From contig JAIRMW010000021.1 of the NCBI GenBank assembly GCA_031258415.1, positions 1 to 38,042 of the forward strand: DNA of 38,042 bases, given 5' to 3'. The first letter of the stretch is position 1, and each line of letters starts with the position of its first letter. The DNA comes from Prevotellaceae bacterium. Lineage in GTDB: Bacteria > Bacteroidota > Bacteroidia > Bacteroidales > UBA932. The position numbers were made by a program, and so were the translations under genes. Of this stretch, positions 20,501 to 26,530 are shown piece after piece. Below the pieces are notes generated by a model, which did not search any database, was not told the origin of the DNA, and saw only the letters and a list, made by a program, of their open reading frames with translations.

Positions 20501-22365
20501 GACCCATCAAGATTGACTACGCTCACCGTAAAATAGACGACCTTTGCCGAATCGTGATCGTTGGTACTGAGAGCCGTGAATTTAATCCCTCCCGGATCGT
20601 AACCGGACGGAATGGTATCAGGGCCAAACATGGCGCCATTCCCTGCATTCAATTGGTCTGTCAAGGTATCCGTATCATTAAGAACAAGCGTAAACAAATC
20701 CTTCACACTGGCGTAGTCGTCTATTTCCAGCTTAACAAGCGAAGGAGCGCTGCACGAGCCGTCAATGTCAACGGTAAGCGCTTCAGCAACGCAACTTAAC
20801 GAATCCGGAGCGGTAATCGTTATGGCAGGCAGTTTTTTTAATTTTGTTGTACCTGACATAAGAGTATCTAGAAACGTAGTGGCAAAGCCATTAAGATTAC
20901 AGGTTGAGAAGCCGATGGCATAGCCCAAATTAACATCCGAACTTGAACGATTGGTATTCGTCAACCTGAACTTGATGTACTTGACTTCCGTGTCGCCTGT
21001 CGTGATCCCATGCCCTAATCCTATCAGGGACGAGTCGGACCATATATTGGCCGGCTTAAATGTATTATCATTCTCGTCAAAGAATTCTATACCGAGTATG
21101 TCGGAGCCGGGGGTCCACCCTTGCGTTAGCTTCAGATAGGGATAATAGGTGCCTGACACCGGCACACACGGATTTATAACCTCCAATGTAAATGTTGCGG
21201 GATCACAAGAGATCGAATCGGGCACCGTAACATTTATTTTAGGCTTCGGCGCTACCTTAATCGAACCCTTATAGGGCGTTACGTCATAGGCAAAGGCGGT
21301 GGAATCTTCGGTAACCAACGACACGGTATAAGACAACGGAGTGAAATTTAGAGTTGTATTATTATTGTGTGCGGTGAAAGAAAAAGCGCTGTCTGAGCCG
21401 GAGGAAGGCAGTGTAAACGTGAAACTGGTAAATGTGGCCGGCGAAGCGTTTCCCGTGCCGTCGTAAGTCAATAGATATAAGTCGGTCGGTTCCGGGCCTT
21501 CAAATTTCAATCTTACCGTTTCAGACAAACAGGAGCCATGCACGGTTACTGTTACCGGCACGTTTTCACACCGCAACGTATCGGCGTGCGCCACTTCAAT
21601 CCATGGTAGCGGGGGTACTATAAAGGCGCTGCTGAACGGAAGTACACCTTCCAGCGACTGCCCGGTAGAAGGATCTATTAAAGTTACCGTATAGGAAATT
21701 GTATCCGTTTTGTGCGAATTGTTTTTATTTTTTACACGAAACACAAAGGCGATGGAGTCGACATTCAGTTCAAACGTCTCGCTGGTAAACACGTTAGGCG
21801 CCGCCGGCTGGCCATTATAGCTCAAATCTACAGCATTGTTGAGTTCCGTAGATTCAAACTTCAATCTTACATCACTGCCACGATAGCAACTGGCATCAAT
21901 GGATTTTAACACTACCAGCGCGGTATCGGTTCCGCAGAACGATGCCGGTTGTGTAACGGAAATCTGAGGTACCGGCTTTACCGTAACAACAGCACTTGCG
22001 ACACCCGCTGAAACCCCACTATTAGTCAGGTTAGCTAAAATATTAAACCATTCTTGCTCAGGAAAATCCGCGTCAATAGTAACAATTGTCGTGGTAGTAT
22101 TTCCGTATTGGGGATTTACATGAATTTTAGCCTCTAATGAGGAAGCATTGGCATTACCGGGATTAACAGCTATCTTCCATTCCACATGAGTAAAGGTTGC
22201 GTCAGTGATGGTCGCTGTAAAACTCGTTCCCGCGCAAACCGTAGTTGCAGGTACTGTTACAGTCGCTGCCTGTCCGAAGGAAAAGGGTACTGCGCATAGC
22301 GTAATTGCTAAAGTCGTAAATAGCTTCCGCATTTTCAAACCGCGGAGAATTTCACTTTTTTTCAT
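11533..22365 (-). CDS. Giant (3610 aa) modular T9SS cargo / surface protein with type B (CHU_C, gliding-motility-associated) sorting domain
   Basis: One uninterrupted ORF; signal peptide MRKLFTTLAITLCAVPFSFGQ; repeated beta-rich modules; C-terminus VVPNILTPNGDNENDVLEIKGL...LTIVNRWGNQVFY...LQDGVYFYKLKL...GYITLKKD. Start could be 22365 or 22332. Confidence 0.95.
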   Translation of the reverse strand: MKKSEILRGLKMRKLFTTLAITLCAVPFSFGQAATVTVPATTVCAGTSFTATITDATFTHVEWKIAVNPGNANASSLEAKIHVNPQYGNTTTTIVTIDADFPEQEWFNILANLTNSGVSAGVASAVVTVKPVPQISVTQPASFCGTDTALVVLKSIDASCYRGSDVRLKFESTELNNAVDLSYNGQPAAPNVFTSETFELNVDSIAFVFRVKNKNNSHKTDTISYTVTLIDPSTGQSLEGVLPFSSAFIVPPLPWIEVAHADTLRCENVPVTVTVHGSCLSETVRLKFEGPEPTDLYLLTYDGTGNASPATFTSFTFTLPSSGSDSAFSFTAHNNNTTLNFTPLSYTVSLVTEDSTAFAYDVTPYKGSIKVAPKPKINVTVPDSISCDPATFTLEVINPCVPVSGTYYPYLKLTQGWTPGSDILGIEFFDENDNTFKPANIWSDSSLIGLGHGITTGDTEVKYIKFRLTNTNRSSSDVNLGYAIGFSTCNLNGFATTFLDTLMSGTTKLKKLPAITITAPDSLSCVAEALTVDIDGSCSAPSLVKLEIDDYASVKDLFTLVLNDTDTLTDQLNAGNGAMFGPDTIPSGYDPGGIKFTALSTNDHDSAKVVYFTVSVVNLDGSEIVSVRDTITLLPKPFIKLINKDVSTITAFSLGMLGCTAEEFRIQYNIAGVCYADTAKYVRLTLPADKLKYIDLEWMDGSSVYQNATYTIGGGNAVVYSTQISANTPNGYTHPFRATNTHVFGSDTIAIPYMMEIVKASDSTAIGHSYTDTIFVLPTGGVETDLQTNLGADTTLRCERVLFTVNAWDFCNSDNKVIKLQLKNVTDTNFFKLEFWFAGSTPASPAGYYEVPNNGYASGALYGMSDVFTDSTSVPFRVVNANTTAATQTVKFVLSVVDSATLSNVLYTYPDTILLHIAPLPTIAIDQTNKDTLHCDNASGGSITVHVGSSSCDNDKVLKIVIDNYATDSIAEVLALTGVDSTGVLWDATVITGNAATVTFASANLNLRDTVVPVYYTVYLANTSDSVGIVSVKDTIYLLPQPYFELHKGDASGEVITSLVAECDPTAFFLNYFVEDACYNNAAKLMHITLSDSLLRKYIDLSYKRIGSSTYTAMKLPNGTERFDRVPTGTSDSISLMITSANTFDTITRKIPFTIYFEEIVEKNTVGRTYYDTIVVKPRYGIVTDVETSLSGGSNTLRCEREEFSVSAWGFCNPTAGKAIKLQLLSEADTNFFKLEYWFNPGAPTPAGFSEVKSTDYVNGILYGMSDLFTASTSVNFRVVNTNTTAATQTVKFVLSVVDTTTGFPAQYTYPDTLTIYVDPLPTVTLTQAADTLVCSTPSDITIAVGANTCDNPKILKLVVDNYAAGDSIVGLFNLFEADGSLLNGFIMPQGDGTALLWGGGDTIRSAAHTVTLKASSVNTRDTIVPVSYTVYLLNVADSVELAVASDTIYLQPQPYVKLTDSAYLTAPFTLDTLSCDTTKFYVHFVAADKCYSDVDKRIKITLRQEFLQYVKLDYYSSNWGWLNANQYFENGVMYSDPNAPIGNLTDSTLFRITNANTLDTLTYVIPYEITLALASDSSAVGKAFKDTLVVLPYKGIKTDIPSVLLCEREKAFTLEAWDYCDTATAKLVKIELLNNNADTSVFKLEAQVSGTTTYLTVDGYSDNIVYGWTYYIQGNNSVINIPLRITNTNTTGSAVELKFIVSTVDVSTQATTYYTLPDTVKVVVAPLPEITLVAPDSLECSSTNRIDITVSASNCPAPKILQLVIDDYSSIKDLFELFDAGNTSLQSFIDDATGELWGGADTIFAAEHSVTIIAKNNNTRDSVVPVSYTVNLLNVGDSVALVSLKDTLYLKQQPYIKLTDSAYLTDPFTLDTLSCDTTKFYLHFVAEDKCYSDVDKRIRITLPDSLLQYVKLDYYSVPWGWLNANQYFDDGVMYSDPNAPIGNLTGNTWFRIANANTFDTITRAIPYEISFVLASDSSVVGKAFKDTLVVLPYKGIKTDIPSVLLCERENKFTLEAWDYCDTNISKLLKIRLLNSNVVDTSVFKLEAQVNGTTDYLTVDGYSDNIVYGWTYYIVGDTNFIKIPLRITNTNTTGSAVELKFIVSTVDVPTQTTTYYTLPDTIKVVVEPQPEIDILLTDSTSLDGATIECDWTEFDVNAILGCHKGTESVVRLKVLNPADTSYYLMQYYEGHGYNQWFDFTIGSDGTQVGPFYGFAVDTSLRFRIANTNYSQFDDQLVYQVSIISKADGTELASNHGVVTLKALTPPSITVDLLNGSSIGCDTTSFTVATVGGCIDSLVNIYLTIDTNELQYFELEYEETDVAKNPAAPVWLSLNSFFDTSGQLSFHPQGAYRLPLGEARLNLRIINRNNSLVNRAPQYTISVVDASSSVTYATTNGWFILPVIPQQPTAPTYDLNIAACVGGVAPALPVSHNPDYLELIWYIPGTNTDTTITSLSTAAVGIETYEIALRNKVTPSCESSRATFTFTVRDVPTLVVRDTAVCYGSDVDLFSLVASHTGDDTLTYWTTVVPVTGLSGSLVRDIRQSVTYTVQAEKFYLSPTGVCTSTADIKITVNPLPETPVLTPLTACQGDASPSLPTPQPGYEFVWYLADGSATTTVPTLSTADDSVYNYKVGNRDTLTGCESAVLANWSFTVYPKPVIPYLDTLSVTTFCDGGSVTIRDTVTRTNVRYRWYKDSNRLVVAPTVNAIVATESGVYTLVVVSADGCLSDESNAITVTVNPLPTVPTVTWPSSVVTSVQSLLICEGEQLTLTASSTISDASSLTYQWYQNGIAISGETGSQYTTPTTLNDTTIIYTVEAISAASCTSGISEAVAVTIIPLPPQPAAPTYDLTVAACVGSNAPALPVSHDPDHLDLKWYVPGQPNALAYPPVLSTNSAGVTTYEITLKRKSAPFCESPRATFTFEVRAVPTVVARDTTVCYGSDVDLLSLVTSHTGDDTLTYWTTVVPVTGLPGSLVQDIRQSVTYTVRAEKHYSNVPAGVCTAEATIHINVNQLPEAPILTPLTACQDDPNPSLPTPQQGYEFVWYLADGSATTTAPALSTVDDSTYNYKVGNRNITTGCASNALADWSFTVYPKPATPQLDTSSVTTFCEGGSVTISDRITRPSGTSYRWYRNGVTLNTAPTANTFVAYESGDYTLIVVSASGCPSAVSDIITVTVNPVPTVPVVTPAQSVNICEGEQVTLTAVSTISIGLISYQWYLNGGVISAATTSLYTTATLTATSTYTVVAVSAAGCTSDTSGNVVVTVNPKPTTPVIASVSNTSVCENDVPTLTTSTPVGTNTIAWYRNGVVIPFATAASYLPSTSGSYSVRFISAAGCLSEVSNVITLTVNPLPPQPVIISDGALEICQGDSVALNAVVSGGSDVVSYKWYLDASTTSIGTGMKYWAKEAGSYTVRAISSHSCESSVSGVVVVITVARPSAPIIAAASNETIVYVRKDDNTNINIANYSTSLSYQWYHNGYEISGERGSSLALNMVKAFDAGIYTVVAYSLPGCDALSNQVELIVLNTIVVPNILTPNGDNENDVLEIKGLDEYLSNELTIVNRWGNQVFYMKYYDNLFDGSNLQDGVYFYKLKLTDHNKLTTVKTGYITLKKD
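12300..15160 (-). repeat. Ig-like domain region with a two-copy 1308-bp (436-codon) supermodule
   Basis: gtcaacgt(g/a)tcgtcgcccgtgtgggac at 14801 and 13493 are exactly 1308 bp apart; the protein repeats APTYDLN/TVAACVG...HTGDDTLTYWTTVVPVTGL...GYEFVWYLADGSATTT. Confidence 0.9.
15900..20950 (-). repeat. In-frame tandem supermodules of ~1.2 kb (about 400 aa), roughly four copies, the last two near-identical
   Basis: Blocks near 16033 and 17236 repeat at 1203 bp (401 codons); older copies anchored near 18.83 kb and 20.03 kb by the GxxTD...LRCE segment. Confidence 0.9.
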
Positions 22366-22452
22366 AGTAGGTTATAATTTTAATTTATAAATTTCCAATT
22401 GTTTACGAGCATACTAAGTAGTATTATGTAGTTGTTTTTTTAAAAGACTGTG

Positions 22453-22484
22453 CAAATTTATAGAAGAATATTTAATACCACAAA
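22453..22484 (-). promoter_or_regulatory. Bacteroidota promoter for the giant gene (TTTG-N20-TAAATTTG)
   Basis: Minus strand TTTG at 22481-22484, 20-nt spacer, TAAATTTG at 22453-22460. Confidence 0.7.
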
Positions 22485-22580
22485 TTTATTTTGCTTTTTT
22501 TTTATAAAAAAAACGTTAAAAATTGCCGATTCTTTTTCAATATATTGATTTTCAATACGGATTTTTTAAAAAAAAGTATG

Positions 22581-23687
22581 TTAATTTTTTTGGAAAGGGG
22601 GCTCTGTAACCGTTGCTTTCAGTAGTCGCTCCCTAATTTTCACCCCGACCACTGTTCCCGGGTCCGCCCATTCCGGCGGGAGGTATCCTAAGGCAATGCC
22701 CTGTTTCAAGCAGGGCGACATGGTGCCGGAAGTAACCGTTCCTATCCGGTTTCCGGCGTCGTCGCACAGTTCGTATCCGTGTCGCGGGACGCCCCTGTCG
22801 GACATGAGCAGCCCCACGAGCTGTCGAGCTACGCCTGTTTCCTTCTGGCGCAGGAGGAGATCGCGGTCGAGGAAGCGTCCTTTTTCGGGACTGAATTTGG
22901 TAATCCAGCCCAATCCGGCTTCGATAGGCGAGGTGTTGTCGTCGATGTCGTTACCATAGAGGCAAAAGCCCATTTCGAGGCGGAGGGTGTCTCTCGCCCC
23001 CAGTCCGGCGGGTTTGACGTCCCATTCTTTGCCGGCCTCAAAGACGGCCTCCCAGAGGCGCAGGCCGTCGGCGTTGTCGACATAAATTTCGCAGCCGCCG
23101 GCGCCGGTATATCCGGTAATGGAGAGGATCGCCCCGCGTATGCCGGCGACGGTTGTCTTGGCAAAGGAGTAGTAGGGCATCCGGCGGAGGTCGTCGTTGC
23201 AGATTTTTTGTACGGCGTCTAAGGCGTGCGGCCCCTGCACGGCTATCTGGCAGATTTCGTCGGAGGCGTTGTAAAGTTCTTTGCCGGGCGTCAATCCGAA
23301 GCAGGGGGCATAGCGGCATAAAAAAGCCCAGTCCTTATCGATGTTGGCGGCATTGACGACCAGCAACCAAGTATGGGGGTCGAAGCAGTAGACCAGCAGG
23401 TCGTCGACAATCCCCCCCTGCCCGTTGAGGAAGCAGGAGTACTGCACTTTTCCGGGGGTCAGGCGGGCGGCGTCGTTGGAGGTTAGGTACTGAATAAAAG
23501 CCAGCGCGCTGGGGCCTTTTACCCATATTTCCCCCATGTGACTGACGTCGAACACGCCGACGGCCCGACATACGGCGAGGTGCTCGTCGTTGATTCCCGA
23601 ATATTCTACCGGCATCCGGTAGCCGGCAAAGGGCGCCATCTTCGCGCCCAGGCTGATATGTGTATTTGTAAATACGGTAGATTTCAT
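22581..23687 (-). CDS. gcvT: glycine cleavage system aminomethyltransferase (T protein)
   Basis: [38 protein letters not shown]...[27 protein letters not shown]. Confidence 0.97.
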   Translation of the reverse strand: MKSTVFTNTHISLGAKMAPFAGYRMPVEYSGINDEHLAVCRAVGVFDVSHMGEIWVKGPSALAFIQYLTSNDAARLTPGKVQYSCFLNGQGGIVDDLLVYCFDPHTWLLVVNAANIDKDWAFLCRYAPCFGLTPGKELYNASDEICQIAVQGPHALDAVQKICNDDLRRMPYYSFAKTTVAGIRGAILSITGYTGAGGCEIYVDNADGLRLWEAVFEAGKEWDVKPAGLGARDTLRLEMGFCLYGNDIDDNTSPIEAGLGWITKFSPEKGRFLDRDLLLRQKETGVARQLVGLLMSDRGVPRHGYELCDDAGNRIGTVTSGTMSPCLKQGIALGYLPPEWADPGTVVGVKIRERLLKATVTEPPFQKN

Positions 23688-23749
23688 TTTTTTCGTTATG
23701 TATTGGCGGTTAAAAAAACGGCAGGCGATGCGTCGGGACTGCGCGTGGT

Positions 23750-24607
23750 TCAGGGTTCCGCGATTTTGAACGGGATCGTTATTCGTCGCAGTTCTTCCTT
23801 GAGGAATCCGCGCTGTTTGGGGTTGCGCACCTTGTGGCGCTTGAAGTAGAGCAGCTCATGGTTGTCGCAGGCAATCAGCATCGTGTAGCAGTAGGGGGCT
23901 TTGAGCCGGTCGTCGATCGGGTAGAGGGTGATCCCTACGACCGTATTCGGTCGACCATCTGTTATGGCGTCGGCGATTTCGGTTCGGTCGACTATTTTAA
24001 GGCGCCCGTCGAACCGTTGCATCTCCTCGTCCGGGATGGGCGCCGAGAGGTCTTCGGCGGCCAAAAGGATCGTCCGGTCGCGCAGCTTGGGTATGTATAT
24101 ATTATAGGTGTCCATGTCGGCGCGAGCGAGAGCTGGGTTCTGCTGTAGCAGGCGGATATGGTTCTGAATGATGTCGACAAACGCTTCCATCAAGAGCAGG
24201 GCCTGGTCTTCGTCCTGTCCTTTGCAGGTAATCGGCCAGAGGATGAAATCGGCTAATTTTTCGAGTTGCAGGCTGCCCCCCATGACCAGATTGAGGAAGG
24301 TGTAGCCGTTTTGGGCGTCGTCGTCTTTGAAGGTTCCGCCGACGATGAGCAGGAATGTCCGGTTTGCGTCGGCGATATGGCGGTTAAATTCGGCGGTGTC
24401 TATAAATACGACCGGCGTCAGGGTCCATTTTTTTTCGACGGCCGAGCGCAAAGCGGCTTCCAATAGAATATTGTGGCCGGTGAGGACGACGCCGGTCGTT
24501 GTCCGAACGACCCGCTCGACCTGCTCCGGCGTGGGCGCCACCCGTTTTTGGGCCATCAGGCCTGCCGTGCTCCAGCACAACAGGATTAAGAGTAAATATG
24601 GTTTCAT
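23750..24607 (-). CDS. Secreted hypothetical protein, family not recognised
   Basis: Start [20 protein letters not shown] looks like a signal peptide; the ORF track extends upstream past a TATCTTTG motif (24645-24652). Confidence 0.75.
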   Translation of the reverse strand: MKPYLLLILLCWSTAGLMAQKRVAPTPEQVERVVRTTTGVVLTGHNILLEAALRSAVEKKWTLTPVVFIDTAEFNRHIADANRTFLLIVGGTFKDDDAQNGYTFLNLVMGGSLQLEKLADFILWPITCKGQDEDQALLLMEAFVDIIQNHIRLLQQNPALARADMDTYNIYIPKLRDRTILLAAEDLSAPIPDEEMQRFDGRLKIVDRTEIADAITDGRPNTVVGITLYPIDDRLKAPYCYTMLIACDNHELLYFKRHKVRNPKQRGFLKEELRRITIPFKIAEP

Positions 24608-24904
24608 CAATATGTAAAAATGTAACGCTTTTTTTAATCGGACACAAAGATACATGAAAATTTTGAATGTACGAAGTGGTGAGTGGTGAGTAATGAGTGG
24701 GCCGGAGGCCATCCATCGCACGTCGCATGGCGGCGACCCTTATTTCCACCTTATTTAAAAAACAAAACAACCTTAGTAGCACGGGCAGCCCCCCTCTCCC
24801 CGAACCTTATTACCTTATTAAAATGAACAGGGTATTTCGATTCTCGATCCTCGACTTTGTGAACCTCGACGCTCGACCTCAGGGCTGAAAGGGCGGCGAC
24901 CGAA

Positions 24905-25031
24905 GGACGGGGGGTGGCGTATGCTCAAGCCGTAAGCTGAAGCATACGCCGCAACGCCGCCTTCGCAAATGCGACCAGCAGCAGGCAGGCTTAGCCTGCC
25001 ACGATGTCCCGGACAAGGTAGAACCTTGTCC
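24905..25031. repeat. Array of short intergenic hairpins
   Basis: GGCGTATGCT(N15)AGCATACGCC 24916-24950; TCGC-AAAT-GCGA 24963-24974; GGCAGGC-TTA-GCCTGCC 24984-25000; GGACAAGGT-AGA-ACCTTGTCC 25011-25031. Confidence 0.9.
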
Positions 25032-25161
25032 AAACAAAGGAGTAAGGCGTGTATAAAACAGGTTGCTTTGTATTGATTATCAGTAATTAATATCCTTTCG
25101 GTCTGCTTACTGCCTTTGCAATGCGCTTGTTTTCAGTTCGTTGAAAAGGCTTCTATAAGCA

Positions 25162-25194
25162 TCGCTGTATCGTCGCTGTATCGTCGCTGTATCG
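25162..25194. repeat. 11-bp tandem repeat (tcgctgtatcg) x3
   Basis: Three exact copies, bracketed by direct repeats ttctataag at 25151-25159 and 25201-25209. Confidence 0.93.
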
Positions 25195-25403
25195 ACTTGT
25201 TTCTATAAGGTACTATTTTCCGTATCGGTGTTTCCCGGACGGTCGAAAAATGGCATATCCTGAAAAAAGGGGACAGGTATCGCTTCTTTTTTATGGTTCT
25301 TTTTCCCTGTAAATTCATTCAAAGAACACCTAAAACCTTGCCGGTCGATTTGCGAACAATAAAAGACCGAAGGGTTGAATGAGCGTCCACCCCCGCCGGC
25401 GGA

Positions 25404-25445
25404 CGACCCAAACTCATTTTAGGGCGACCCAAATTCCTTTTAGGG
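25404..25445. repeat. Two-copy 21-bp tandem repeat cgacccaaactcattttaggg
   Basis: 25404-25424 and 25425-25445, two mismatches. Confidence 0.9.
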
Positions 25446-25549
25446 CAATCCTACATTGTTTATAATAAGCGTTTTCTATTTTATATATAAAAAACGATGG
25501 CGGCTGCCCGCCCACAAAGCAGGGGGCGCCGTCGCGGGGGCGTTTTCGT

Positions 25550-26530
25550 TTAGAGGGTTCCCGTGCAGGGTCGGCCGTCGCGTCGGCCGCAGGGGGAGGG
25601 TCGGCGGTTGTTGAGTTTGTAGATAAGGATGGCTTCGATGGTGCCCATGGGGTGCACCATTCCTTCCCTGGCGTACTGTAGGGGGTATTCGTAGACGCAG
25701 GAGAGGTTGAAGGCTCCCCGTTCAAAGCCGATAATCAAGCCGGCTTCCGACGTGGTGCGGTAGAGGACGCCGGCGGTGAGCACGTTCGAGGCGAGGTTGA
25801 AATGGAGGTTGGCGTTACATTCTTCCTGCAGGACGTTGGGCGAGTCGCTGGTTCTGGAATGAATCACCGTAATGGCGACCGAGAAGTCCCATGTTCTTTT
25901 TTGCCGGTCGAAGTAGTAGAGTCCATGGTTGGAGCGGTAACGTCCGTAAAGGAAATTGGTGTTGGAGAAGGGCTCCAAACTTGTTTGGAACAGCGAGAGC
26001 AGGTTTCGCGAAGCGAGGCCGACGCTCCAGAGGCCATGGTAGGGCCAGACGAGTTCCAGTCCGACGTCGGCGTTGTAGCCGACCTGCGGGGCGAGGGCAA
26101 AGAGCGCCGGGTCGACCATCGAGGTTTCCGTTCGCGCCTGCGACCAGTCGTATGCTAATCGCTGGTATCGGAAGGCTAACCCCAAGTTGAGGTCGACGTT
26201 GTTCCAGCGAACGGAGTAGGCGTAGGTGAGTCCGGCGTCGATGGTCGAGGTGTATCCTATCTGGTCGAATACGGCGTGGAGGCCGAACTGCGAGCGCATT
26301 TCGTCGTGGTAATAGGCGCCTGTGAGGAGGTAGGTTCTTGGGGCTCCTTCAAAGTTGACCCACTGGCTCCGGTGGCCGGCGGCAATTCTCAGGGGGGAGA
26401 GGGCAACGTCGAGCGCGGCGGGGTTGATAAAGTAGGCGTCGAGCCAGTAGTTGCTCATGCGGATGTTGGATTGTGCGGCCATCCATCCGTGCATGAGCAA
26501 TCCAATCAGTATGAGTATTATTTTTTTCAT
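25550..26530 (-). CDS. Second PorP/SprF family type IX secretion membrane protein
   Basis: MKKIILILIGLLMHGWMAAQSNIRMSNYWLDAYFINPAALDVALSPLRIAAGHRSQWVNFEGAPRTYLLTGAYYH. Confidence 0.92.
   Translation of the reverse strand: MKKIILILIGLLMHGWMAAQSNIRMSNYWLDAYFINPAALDVALSPLRIAAGHRSQWVNFEGAPRTYLLTGAYYHDEMRSQFGLHAVFDQIGYTSTIDAGLTYAYSVRWNNVDLNLGLAFRYQRLAYDWSQARTETSMVDPALFALAPQVGYNADVGLELVWPYHGLWSVGLASRNLLSLFQTSLEPFSNTNFLYGRYRSNHGLYYFDRQKRTWDFSVAITVIHSRTSDSPNVLQEECNANLHFNLASNVLTAGVLYRTTSEAGLIIGFERGAFNLSCVYEYPLQYAREGMVHPMGTIEAILIYKLNNRRPSPCGRRDGRPCTGTL

Noticed and set aside
11533-22365. Giant gene as an assembly artefact or fusion of several genes
   Set aside because: Single uninterrupted frame with one signal peptide, diverged internal repeats and one C-terminal sorting domain; collapse or expansion of the two near-identical 1203-bp copies remains possible and needs long reads
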